Shown: one piece after another, positions 1 through 4,962 of the stretch
How the letters are laid out: each line of letters begins with the position of its first letter
How positions within the stretch are numbered: position 1 is the stretch's first letter
Source: Patescibacteria group bacterium
GTDB taxonomy: Bacteria > Patescibacteriota > Gracilibacteria > UBA1369 > JAHJTR01
Assembly (NCBI GenBank): GCA_018829865.1
Contig: JAHJTR010000060.1
Location: 1 to 5,473 of the forward strand
Direction: 5' to 3'
Length of the DNA stretch: 5,473 bases
Notes under the pieces: model-generated
Told to the model about the DNA's origin: nothing
Databases searched by the model: none
Seen by the model: only the letters and a program-made list of their open reading frames with translations
Program-made: the position numbers and the translations under genes

Positions 1-1206
1 AAAAAAAATCTGCATGATGAATTCGTGCGTCTTGGGCGGGAGAAAAATCAGATAACTTATAAATTGTTGGCGTTGTTGCCTGAGATTAATCGGTTGAAGG
101 TTTATGAGCAAAAAGGGTATGGGAATATTTATGAGTATGCTGCCAGAATTGCGGGGTTGAGCCCGGGGGTGGTCGGTAAAGCTTTGAAGATTGAGGAGAA
201 ACTCAAATACCTGCCGCATTTGAAAGAGAAAGTTGAGACTCAAGGGATAAATAAGGTTGGAATTGTTGTTGGGTTGGCGACGAAGGAGAATGAGAAGGAT
301 TTAGCTGAGAAAGTTGAGAATATGAGTAAGCCGGCGCTGCAGGAGTATAGCAAGGAAGTTAGGGGGAAAATTACTGTTGGGTGGCGGGTGGAGTTGGATG
401 GCGAGATGATGTTTATGTTGCTTAGATTAAAGAAGAGGCTTGGTGAGAATTTGAGTAATAAGGAATGTTTGCGGAGGATACTTTTGGAGATGAATAGGGG
501 GTTGGGGTGGGAGGGAGATAAAATGAAATCAGCAAAGACATCGATTCCGAAAAGCGCTGAGTCGCGAGAGGAAAAACAGTTGGAGCGGAGTTGTACTCCG
601 GTTCTGAATGGTATGGAGCATAGTGCAACTATGCTCCTGCAACAGGAGTTGGAGCAGGGTTACAGCCCTGCTTCAGAGCAGACACAATTGGTAAGGCAGG
701 CGCATGTCCAGCGCAGTACTTCAACAAAAAATGTAAGGGCACAAACAAAAGAGTTCACTAAAATCCCCGGGGAAAAAGTTGGATTGCAGAATCATGCGAG
801 GGAGCGGAGTAAAGTTGGAGCAGGATTGCATCCTGGTTCTGTTAAAGAATTGGAGCCCGATGCAATCGCGCTCCAGCATCAGTCCGATGTAATCGCGCTC
901 CATCAGCCAAAATTACAGACGAAAGAAACGACTAAAATCCCCGGGGAAAAAGTGCTGAATAGAATTTCTCGGTATATTTCTGTTTACAGGAAACGAGAGG
1001 TTGGTGAGAGATGCAGTCACTTCGGTTGTCCTCGTCCCGCAGATGTTATTCATCATCCTGATCGTTTTTCGGAGCACCATAGTCATGAAAATCTTAAGCC
1101 TCTCTGCAAACAACATCATGAATTTGCTCATAATGGGGTTTCTGAGGTGATGCGGTCTGTTGATTATAAATACAGAAAGCATAGGCGGGTGGCGTTGCTT
1201 TGTTGA
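1..1206 (+). CDS. HNH endonuclease-like protein, 5' end outside window
   Basis: The frame is open from base 1. A GTG at 25 is possible, but the codons before it (KKNLHDEF) continue the same helical sequence, so the true start probably lies upstream. Numbering from that GTG, residues 1-165 are a charged, helical region similar in style to the N-terminal half of DUF222/HNH-type proteins. Residues 185-293 are a low-complexity linker coded by palindromic repeats. Residues 330-366 form an HNH zinc-finger fold, with C330 and C335, the pair H343-H344, the HENL segment with N356, then C361-x2-H364-H365. The family cuts DNA as part of restriction, mobile-element or repair proteins; the role here is unknown. 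The HNH residues are intact, so a nuclease is plausible. The linker repeats TKIPGEKV twice, from a 23-bp direct repeat. It ends at TGA, 152 bp before rnhB. Confidence 0.8.
   Translation, partial: KKNLHDEFVRLGREKNQITYKLLALLPEINRLKVYEQKGYGNIYEYAARIAGLSPGVVGKALKIEEKLKYLPHLKEKVETQGINKVGIVVGLATKENEKDLAEKVENMSKPALQEYSKEVRGKITVGWRVELDGEMMFMLLRLKKRLGENLSNKECLRRILLEMNRGLGWEGDKMKSAKTSIPKSAESREEKQLERSCTPVLNGMEHSATMLLQQELEQGYSPASEQTQLVRQAHVQRSTSTKNVRAQTKEFTKIPGEKVGLQNHARERSKVGAGLHPGSVKELEPDAIALQHQSDVIALHQPKLQTKETTKIPGEKVLNRISRYISVYRKREVGERCSHFGCPRPADVIHHPDRFSEHHSHENLKPLCKQHHEFAHNGVSEVMRSVDYKYRKHRRVALLC
578..606 (+). repeat. Palindromic repeat unit A inside HNH gene
   Basis: The unit has a 5' box AGTTGGAGC, a hairpin CGGAGT-TGT-ACTCCG (586-600) and a 3' box GGTTCTG. 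It matches unit C (813-841) in both boxes, while the stem bases differ on both sides so that pairing is kept. It is read in the frame giving QLERSCTPVL. Confidence 0.75.
615..648 (+). repeat. Perfect palindrome with overlapping second hairpin
   Basis: GGAGCATAGT (615-624) pairs perfectly with 628-637 across a GCA loop. The 3' arm also starts a second hairpin, CTCCTG (634-639) with CAGGAG (643-648) across CAA. The two hairpins share four bases, so they compete at their edge. The GGAGC/GCTCC outer arms recur at 852-874. Confidence 0.7.
647..676 (+). repeat. Palindromic repeat unit B inside HNH gene
   Basis: It has the same 5' box AGTTGGAGC as units A and C. The hairpin AGCAGGG (653-659) pairs with CCCTGCT (666-672) across a 6-base loop. 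The 3' box is diverged (GCTTCAG). It is read in the same frame as unit A (QELEQGYSPASE). Confidence 0.65.
757..779 (+). repeat. 23-bp direct repeat, copy 1
   Basis: This copy begins ACTAAAATCC and is centred on the palindrome CCCCGGGG. It is identical to 931-953, 174 bp away (58 codons, in frame), and encodes TKIPGEKV. The two copies bracket the second palindrome cluster. Confidence 0.85.
813..841 (+). repeat. Palindromic repeat unit C inside HNH gene
   Basis: It has boxes AGTTGGAGC and GGTTCTG, identical to unit A, around the hairpin CAGGAT-TGC-ATCCTG (821-835). The stem differs from unit A by compensating changes on both arms. It is read in a different frame from unit A (VGAGLHPGS), so the conserved entity is the nucleic acid and not the peptide. 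Confidence 0.75.
852..901 (+). repeat. Two tandem palindromic units D and E
   Basis: Unit D is GGAGC (852-856) pairing with GCTCC (870-874), with an inner stem CGAT-GCA-ATCG (858-868). Unit E repeats the inner stem as CGAT-GTA-ATCG (885-895) followed by GCGCTCC. The near-identical halves encode DAIALQHQ and DVIALHQP. Confidence 0.7.
931..953 (+). repeat. 23-bp direct repeat, copy 2
   Basis: This is an exact copy of 757-779, lying just before the HNH domain. Unequal recombination between the copies would remove or add 58 codons in frame. Confidence 0.85.
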
Positions 1207-1320
1207 GACGAACATATGCTAGTGTACACATGGTGGTTCTTCTATTGAAGGATAAATTTCTCTGATGTTCATACTGGCTTCAACATGGGCCAACGACATG
1301 TACATGTTTTGTCGAGCTCG

Positions 1321-1350
1321 TTGTTCTGATATAGTGATGATGATTATTAT
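1321..1350 (+). promoter_or_regulatory. Possible rnhB promoter, nearly leaderless
   Basis: TTGTTC (1321-1326) and TATTAT (1345-1350) are 18 bp apart and put transcription within a few bases of the rnhB ATG at 1359. No Shine-Dalgarno site precedes that ATG, which agrees with a leaderless message. Both boxes are imperfect. The rest of 1207-1320 holds only a 12-bp palindrome (1296-1307) and no gene that I can see. Confidence 0.3.
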
Positions 1351-1358
1351 ATTAAACT

Positions 1359-1913
1359 ATGTTAATAGCTGGGTTGGATGAAGTGGGTAGGGGATGTTTG
1401 GCGGGGCCGCTGGTTACGGCTGCTGTTATTTTGCCGAGAGGGGTGCGTTTGAAGGGGTTAAATGATTCAAAGCAAATATCGGCGGGTAGGAGGGAAGAAT
1501 TGAGTGAATTGATTACGAAAAAGTGTGATTTTGGTATTGGGCTTGTGAGTCCGAAATTGATTGATGATATTGGAATTATTCGGGCAAATAATCTTGCATT
1601 CTTGATTGCTATTAATAACCTGAAGCAGACTCCGCAAAAATTGCTTGTTGATGGGAATGACCGTTTAATCCTCCCTTACCCTCATGAAACTATCATAAAA
1701 GGGGATTCGAAGATTCGCTGTATAATGGCGGCGAGTATTGTGGCGAAGGTGGCGCGGGATCGCATGATGGCGGGAAAATATGAGGGGATGCTGCCGGAAT
1801 ATGGGTTTAGGCGGCATAAGGGCTATGGGACGCTTGAGCATCGGAATAATATTGAGAAACATGGGATGTCGGCGATTCATAGGAGGCGATTTTGTAGGGC
1901 GTTTGCGTTTTAG
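1359..1913 (+). CDS. rnhB: Ribonuclease HII
   Basis: RNase HII cleaves the RNA strand of RNA-DNA hybrids and starts removal of single ribonucleotides from DNA. The 184-residue protein has the full motif set: DEVGRG at 7-12, LAGPLV (14-19), the NDSK turn (35-38), VDGN with D98, GDSK (115-118), the SIVAKVARDR helix with D134, and HKGYGT (153-158) followed by H161 and the IHRRRF segment near the C-terminus. The four acidic residues of the active site are therefore D7, E8, D98 and D134 by family alignment. The ATG at 1359 puts DEVGRG at residue 7, as expected, so no upstream start is needed. The usual serine in the final HRxSF motif is Arg here. It is short for the family but looks complete. Its stop lies 14 bp from the convergent mazF stop, and no terminator is visible between them. 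Confidence 0.96.
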   Translation: MLIAGLDEVGRGCLAGPLVTAAVILPRGVRLKGLNDSKQISAGRREELSELITKKCDFGIGLVSPKLIDDIGIIRANNLAFLIAINNLKQTPQKLLVDGNDRLILPYPHETIIKGDSKIRCIMAASIVAKVARDRMMAGKYEGMLPEYGFRRHKGYGTLEHRNNIEKHGMSAIHRRRFCRAFAF

Positions 1914-1918
1914 GTATG

Positions 1919-1936
1919 TTAGAGGAGTTAGAGGAG
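1919..1936. repeat. 9-bp tandem duplication at the rnhB/mazF junction
   Basis: TTAGAGGAG occurs twice in a row (1919-1927 and 1928-1936). The second copy supplies the mazF stop and last codons, and the first copy offers the same stop triplet again. Confidence 0.7.
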
Positions 1937-2260
1937 TCCGAGTTGCACCTTTATGGCATTATCAATTCGTTCGATCTGTTTTTTTGACAATTTCGCTTCT
2001 TTATTAATTAGTCGAATTTTACTAACTGTTTGAATTTGATGAGCAAGAGCCTTGCTCTTAATCTTACTAAACTTTATCAAAGCCTCAGAACTAAATACTC
2101 TTGAAATATTACTGGTTAGGGGGATTATCTGTACCCTATTCATTATTTCGTTAGATGGATTATTGCTGATTATCACAGCCGGCCTGGTTTTTTTTATTTC
2201 TCCGCCAACAGAATGGGGAAACTTAACCCACCAAACATCTCCACGTTTAATTTTCGTCAT
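1928..2260 (-). CDS. mazF: MazF/PemK-family mRNA interferase toxin
   Basis: This 110-residue toxin of the MazF fold is a ribosome-independent endoribonuclease that cuts mRNA at short sites when freed from its antitoxin. Family motifs are all present: RGDVWWV (6-12), GGEIKKTRPAVIIS (19-32) with the catalytic-type R26, PLTS (47-50) with T49, KALAHQIQTVSK (70-81), and the C-terminal helix IDNAIKVQLGL (99-109). The start codon lies inside the last codons of the antitoxin gene (14-bp overlap, different frame). No Shine-Dalgarno site precedes it, so translation is probably coupled to that of the antitoxin. Cleavage specificity cannot be read from the sequence. Confidence 0.95.
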   Translation of the reverse strand: MTKIKRGDVWWVKFPHSVGGEIKKTRPAVIISNNPSNEIMNRVQIIPLTSNISRVFSSEALIKFSKIKSKALAHQIQTVSKIRLINKEAKLSKKQIERIDNAIKVQLGLL

Positions 2261-2474
2261 AGATATCTGTTAAACAATTTTCAGACCATTCTATCGCCTC
2301 ATTTTCTTGTTTTTTGTCTCGAGCCATTTCTTGATATTCTTTTTTTAAATCGTTTTCAATTACGTATGGTCTTACAATTGTGGATATAAAAGTACTGATT
2401 TTGCCTCTACCAAGATTTTTGTGCAGTCCATTATATACATCTTCATCTATTGTTATTGTAAGCTTCTTTTGCAT
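2247..2474 (-). CDS. Ribbon-helix-helix antitoxin of the MazF pair
   Basis: This is a 75-residue antitoxin. Residues 3-40 (KKLTITIDEDVYNGLH, then GRGKISTFISTIVRPYVI) fit a MetJ/Arc-type ribbon-helix-helix domain: a beta strand that inserts in the major groove, followed by two helices. Residues 41-75 are a charged tail rich in Glu and Asp (EWSENCLTDIYDEN) of the kind that wraps around and blocks MazF. It is not the AbrB-type MazE fold. It is the first gene of the operon, overlapping mazF by 14 bp, and probably represses its own promoter through the inverted repeat just upstream. No Shine-Dalgarno site is visible before its ATG. Confidence 0.9.
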   Translation of the reverse strand: MQKKLTITIDEDVYNGLHKNLGRGKISTFISTIVRPYVIENDLKKEYQEMARDKKQENEAIEWSENCLTDIYDEN

Positions 2475-2488
2475 TTGATTTATGTTGT

Positions 2489-2504
2489 TACGTATTTATA
2501 CGTA
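2489..2504. promoter_or_regulatory. Probable antitoxin operator
   Basis: TACGTA-TTTA-TACGTA is a perfect inverted repeat that also reads as two direct copies of ACGTATT. It touches the -10 box and covers the expected transcription start of the toxin-antitoxin operon, where a ribbon-helix-helix dimer pair would bind to repress. Confidence 0.6.
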
Positions 2505-2533
2505 TTGTAGATTATTTGTAGTCTGGTGGTCAA
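2504..2533 (-). promoter_or_regulatory. Toxin-antitoxin operon promoter
   Basis: On the minus strand, -35 TTGACC (2533-2528) and -10 TACAAT (2509-2504) are separated by 18 bp. The start would fall near 2497, giving a leader of about 22 bases before the antitoxin ATG. Confidence 0.6.
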
Positions 2534-2547
2534 TTTTTTTTATCTTA

Positions 2548-2576
2548 TGGAGATAGTTAAGCGCAAATGTTATAAT
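2548..2576 (+). promoter_or_regulatory. Extended -10 promoter of the pyruvyl transferase gene
   Basis: A consensus extended -10, TGTTATAAT (2568-2576), has a partial -35 TGGAGA (2548-2553) at 17 bp. Transcription would start near 2583, about 33 bases before the ATG. Its -35 is back to back with that of the toxin operon, 14 bp away, so the two divergent promoters may affect each other. Confidence 0.65.
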
Positions 2577-2615
2577 TCGGTCGCATGCAAGCTATCTTTT
2601 ATAAGATCATGAAAT

Positions 2616-3659
2616 ATGCGTTATGTAATTATTGGCAATTACGGGTCGACGAATATCGGTGATGAGGCGATTCTTGCGGCTATTGTTGATAGATTGCGTT
2701 TGAGGGACAAATCATCCCATATTACTGTGCTTTCATATAATCCGCAGACGACTGAGCGAATTCATAATGTTAAGGCGCAGGTGCTGTTTCCGGCGGGTGT
2801 GCGCAGCCTTTATAGAGCGATTTTTAGGGGTGAGATTATTGGAACGATCAGGGCGCTTAAGAAATGTGATAGGGTGATTTTTGGAGGAGGTGGGCTGTTT
2901 AATGATGAAAAGCTTGCGGCGGTATTTTTGTGGTTTTGGCAGGTTTTTTGTGCTCATTTCTTTTGCAGGAATATCTTTTTTTATCGGCAGAGTGTTGGAC
3001 CTCTAAATACGCGAATTGGTAGGTATTTGACCCGTAAAGCCACCGAATATTGCACAAGAATTTATGTGCGCGATAGCAGTAGTAAGGAGTTACTGACTTA
3101 TTTGGGAGTTTCGGATGTTGATTTGAGGAGAGATCCGGTGCTGGATTGGAAATTCGTAAAACGGTATGTGAGCGCTTATTATCGCCTTATTTATAGCGGT
3201 GAGAAGGAGCCTGACGAGAATTTGAGTTATATTATCGTATCACTTAGAGAGTGGCGGGGGGTTGACGATAAATTTATTACTAAGATTGCCAAGGTGCTCG
3301 AAAAATATTGCCTTGAATATGATTATCGCATATTTTTTGTGCCGTATCAGAGTAAGTATGAGGATGATGCCAAAATTTACAGGAGACTAAGAGCCAAGAT
3401 TGATAAAAAGGTGATAATGAAAGTATGCAGGTTTAATTATGAGAACAATTTTAAGCAAGAAATGCAGATGTTGCTGGAGCTGTATTTGGGCGCGGAGAGG
3501 GTGGTGGCGATGCGGCTGCATGCGCTAATTTTGGCTTATATGTGCCGGATGGATGCTGTGGGGATTGTTTATAGCAAGAAGGTGCAGAGTTTTGTGGAGA
3601 GTGTGAATTTTAAGCATGTGAGTATAAAGGGGGTGGAGGAGATTGAGGAGGTGCTTTAG
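2616..3659 (+). CDS. csaB: Polysaccharide pyruvyl transferase, CsaB family
   Basis: The 347-residue protein fits the polysaccharide pyruvyl transferase family (PF04230), which transfers pyruvate from phosphoenolpyruvate to a sugar of a cell-surface polymer. CsaB itself modifies secondary cell wall polymer so that SLH-domain S-layer proteins can bind. Visible motifs are the N-terminal GNYGSTNIGDEAIL (7-20), GGGGLFND (90-97), QSVGPL (125-130), VRDSSSKELLTYLGV (151-165), DPV (173-175), VSLREWRG (208-215), FFVPYQ (240-245) and the C-terminal MRLHALILA (299-307) with VYSKK (318-322). This two-lobed GT-B-like architecture is complete, and length is normal. No polysaccharide or SLH genes are visible beside it, so the acceptor is not known. 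The ATG is chosen because the GNYGS motif follows it directly; there is no Shine-Dalgarno site. No terminator follows the stop. Confidence 0.9.
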   Translation: MRYVIIGNYGSTNIGDEAILAAIVDRLRLRDKSSHITVLSYNPQTTERIHNVKAQVLFPAGVRSLYRAIFRGEIIGTIRALKKCDRVIFGGGGLFNDEKLAAVFLWFWQVFCAHFFCRNIFFYRQSVGPLNTRIGRYLTRKATEYCTRIYVRDSSSKELLTYLGVSDVDLRRDPVLDWKFVKRYVSAYYRLIYSGEKEPDENLSYIIVSLREWRGVDDKFITKIAKVLEKYCLEYDYRIFFVPYQSKYEDDAKIYRRLRAKIDKKVIMKVCRFNYENNFKQEMQMLLELYLGAERVVAMRLHALILAYMCRMDAVGIVYSKKVQSFVESVNFKHVSIKGVEEIEEVL

Positions 3660-3751
3660 GGTGGGAGGATCGGGTCTGCGGCTCTCTTATTTCTTTATGT
3701 GGATGTAATGGCTTATGTTAAGCAATAATAGTAGTAGAATTATGGCATAAC

Positions 3752-3779
3752 TTGACATTGTTGCAATAAAGTGTGCAAT
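3752..3779 (+). promoter_or_regulatory. Possible promoter of the folded RNA region
   Basis: A perfect -35 TTGACA (3752-3757) is followed at 16 bp by a weak -10, TGCAAT (3774-3779). Transcription would begin near 3786, just ahead of the first large hairpin. An 11-bp inverted repeat, TTATG-G-CATAA (3740-3750), lies directly upstream. The span 3660-3739 shows no gene and only small hairpins. Confidence 0.35.
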
Positions 3780-3808
3780 CCGTATCTTGACTTGATATGT
3801 TGGGATTG

Positions 3809-4057
3809 GCTTTCTTCGATTACCTTCTTCGGGAGGTTGATTGGAAGGCTTTATGCCCGGCGTACGAGTTAAAGATCTTTGAAAATTCGCAATTTATTAG
3901 TAGTTCTGAAAATTCTTTGTCTGGGGCCTTTAAATTGGTCTCAAAAGTACCGGTGGGGTAAAGGCCCCGGTGCCCACGCGATGAATTTTTGGAACTACAT
4001 TTTTCCCACCGGTCTCCTTGTTGCCTGATGTGGTGTTAGGTGACATATGGGGAGGCC
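3809..4057 (+). ncRNA. Unrecognised structured RNA or leader with pseudoknot
   Basis: Four elements follow each other. (1) 3809-3849: outer helix 3809-3815/3843-3849 and inner helix 3822-3827/3832-3837, capped by a C-UUCG-G tetraloop. (2) 3900-3915 pairs with 3983-3998 in 16 unbroken pairs, two of them G.U. (3) Inside it, 3923-3932 pairs with 3959-3968 in 10 perfect pairs around a 26-base loop. (4) The loop segment ACCGGTGGG (3949-3957) is perfectly complementary to CCCACCGGT (4005-4013), giving a pseudoknot with no spacer next to helix 3. A terminator-like hairpin (4011-4057) follows. I find no hallmarks of RNase P RNA, tmRNA, SRP RNA or a riboswitch class that I know. It could be a free RNA or the 5' leader of the gene at 4112. 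Ends are estimated. Confidence 0.6.
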
Positions 4058-4064
4058 TTGTTTT
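4011..4064 (+). terminator. Terminator-like hairpin after the folded RNA
   Basis: GGTCTCCTT (4011-4019) pairs with GGGGAGGCC (4049-4057), using three G.U pairs. A second helix, 4020-4028 with 4036-4044, stacks inside it, and TTGTTTT (4058-4064) follows. The 5' arm shares its first three bases with the pseudoknot strand 4005-4013, so the two structures could compete. The T tract is short and interrupted, which lowers certainty. Confidence 0.45.
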
Positions 4065-4096
4065 AATCCGGTACTATCCGTGCGTGCGGTGGTGCT

Positions 4097-4104
4097 GGGA
4101 GGAG
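4097..4104 (+). promoter_or_regulatory. Strong Shine-Dalgarno site
   Basis: GGGAGGAG contains the full GGAGG core, 9 bases before the ATG at 4112, and fixes that start. It contrasts with rnhB, the toxin pair and csaB, none of which has a visible site. No convincing promoter lies between the terminator-like hairpin and this site. Confidence 0.8.
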
Positions 4105-4111
4105 AGTTGAG

Positions 4112-4957
4112 ATGAAAAGGTTGATATTGGCCATTGTGGTGATGGTCATGGTTATGGGGTTAGCGTCGGTGGCGCAGGCGGAATGGGATGTGTCCCGTTT
4201 CGTTTGTACTCCTAGTGCGGCGAGTGCAGCCGCAAGGTATGAACACCGTAACGAGAGGAGGCGGGCGAGAGCCAAGAAATTGCGGCGGAGAGTGTGCCGG
4301 CAGGTGTCGCAACGATGTATTTCCTTGCGGAATCAAATTCGCAAGGTTTGCAGCAGTGGCAGAGCAAAAACCCGTAGCTGTAGGCGCGTGAAGCGCTTGC
4401 GGCTACGGGTTTGCAAACGAATCCGTCGCGTCTGCGGCGGGTACGTTTGGGTTAACATTTTTCCGCGGCCCTGTCGGGCGCGGAAGGGTGGGTACTGCTC
4501 CTGTCTCTGCCAACGTGTAAGCGTTGGCGGTTACACTTTTCGCACGGGGTTTTGCAAACCCCGTAGCGGCGTTCTCTCATGCGTCCGTGTTTCGGTTGTG
4601 CACCCGCACGACCGTCACGGAATGCTGGGGGAAGGGAAGCATCGGGCCTTGTGCCTGATTGCTTCCCTTGCCGCGAAGCGAGCGATGCGCTTGGGGGGCA
4701 ATCCTCAAGCGGCTCATTTTGCCCAGCGGGCAAGGGTCGCGGTTCAAGCACTGAGAAATCAGTACTTGATCCGCGACCACTTATGGTCGCGGATTCGGCG
4801 CCTCGAGCGGTCGGCGAAAGCCGACAATGCGGATGTGCGGGGTCAAACCCGCCTGATCCGTGACCTGCGCCTGCAGGTCAATAACCTCGAGAGGGAGAAC
4901 CGAAGACAGTGCCTCAACCTCCGGGCGTACATGCCCGGACTGAGGTGTCGCCGATAG
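4112..4957 (+). CDS. Exported Arg/Cys-rich protein of unknown function
   Basis: I do not recognise this 281-residue protein. Residues 1-23 are a clear signal peptide: a KR start, a hydrophobic core rich in V and M, and an AQA cleavage site before EWD. The mature part is very basic and holds 16 Cys. Residues 55-69 and 94-108 are two copies of a motif K-[KR]-L-R-x-R-V-C-[RK]-x-[VI]-x-x-x-C. Residues 121-157 are a Cys/Gly cluster. Residues 203-267 look like an amphipathic, possibly coiled-coil helix. Paired Cys suggest disulphides outside the cytoplasm. The DNA is visibly GC-richer than its neighbours and is almost entirely made of hairpins from about 4216 on. A perfect Shine-Dalgarno site and a following terminator support expression. 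The alternative is that the region is mainly a structured RNA and the ORF is secondary, but the signal peptide and Shine-Dalgarno site argue for a protein. Confidence 0.7.
   Translation: MKRLILAIVVMVMVMGLASVAQAEWDVSRFVCTPSAASAAARYEHRNERRRARAKKLRRRVCRQVSQRCISLRNQIRKVCSSGRAKTRSCRRVKRLRLRVCKRIRRVCGGYVWVNIFPRPCRARKGGYCSCLCQRVSVGGYTFRTGFCKPRSGVLSCVRVSVVHPHDRHGMLGEGKHRALCLIASLAAKRAMRLGGNPQAAHFAQRARVAVQALRNQYLIRDHLWSRIRRLERSAKADNADVRGQTRLIRDLRLQVNNLERENRRQCLNLRAYMPGLRCRR
4216..4945 (+). other. Chain of consecutive RNA hairpins within the coding sequence
   Basis: Stem-loops read from the sequence: 4216-4234; 4280-4312 (closing stem only); 4323-4346; 4368-4412 (20 consecutive pairs, 3 G.U); 4414-4449 (15 of 16 positions paired, GTCT loop); 4461-4485; 4509-4528; 4541-4568 (12 pairs, TGC loop); 4585-4620; 4632-4669 (16 pairs); 4676-4692; 4719-4733; 4735-4778 (18 of 20 positions paired, GAAA loop); 4810-4825 (6 pairs, GAAA loop); 4830-4860; 4861-4880 (8 pairs, 4-base loop); 4912-4945. 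They sit nearly end to end and do not share a repeated sequence, apart from 8-bp arms at 4735, 4771 and 4785. The first 100 bases of the gene, coding the signal peptide, lack this pattern. Confidence 0.75.
4735..4794 (+). repeat. Two mutually exclusive hairpins sharing one arm
   Basis: GGTCGCGG occurs at 4735-4742 and 4785-4792, with a single complement CCGCGACC at 4771-4778 between them. The strand can close the long GAAA-capped hairpin (4735-4778), or the 10-bp perfect hairpin 4769-4778/4785-4794, but not both. Confidence 0.7.
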
Positions 4958-4962
4958 CTCTT

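Noticed and set aside
422..1215. Minus-strand ORFs opposite the HNH gene
   Set aside because: They are shadows of the plus-strand frame with low-complexity content, no family motifs and no start signals.
1296..1307. 12-bp perfect palindrome ACATGTACATGT before rnhB
   Set aside because: It may be an operator, but it is a single copy with no regulator gene nearby, and AT-rich palindromes of this size occur by chance.
1665..2007. ORFs overlapping rnhB in other frames
   Set aside because: They are shadows of rnhB. The rnhB frame carries all family motifs.
3871..3880. 10-bp palindrome AAAGATCTTT in the leader
   Set aside because: It is too short and AT-rich to support a site on its own and is not repeated in the window.
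3809..4057. RNase P RNA, tmRNA, SRP RNA or 6S RNA as identity of the folded region
   Set aside because: The conserved sequence blocks of RNase P, the tRNA-like ends of tmRNA and the SRP tetraloop motif are absent, and a loop-to-3'-flank pseudoknot is not part of 6S RNA. A divergent version cannot be fully excluded without a covariance search.
4188..4863. Other-frame ORFs on both strands inside the exported-protein gene
   Set aside because: GC-rich palindromic sequence keeps several frames open by itself. None has a Shine-Dalgarno site or a recognisable domain, and the signal-peptide frame has both a start signal and a terminator.
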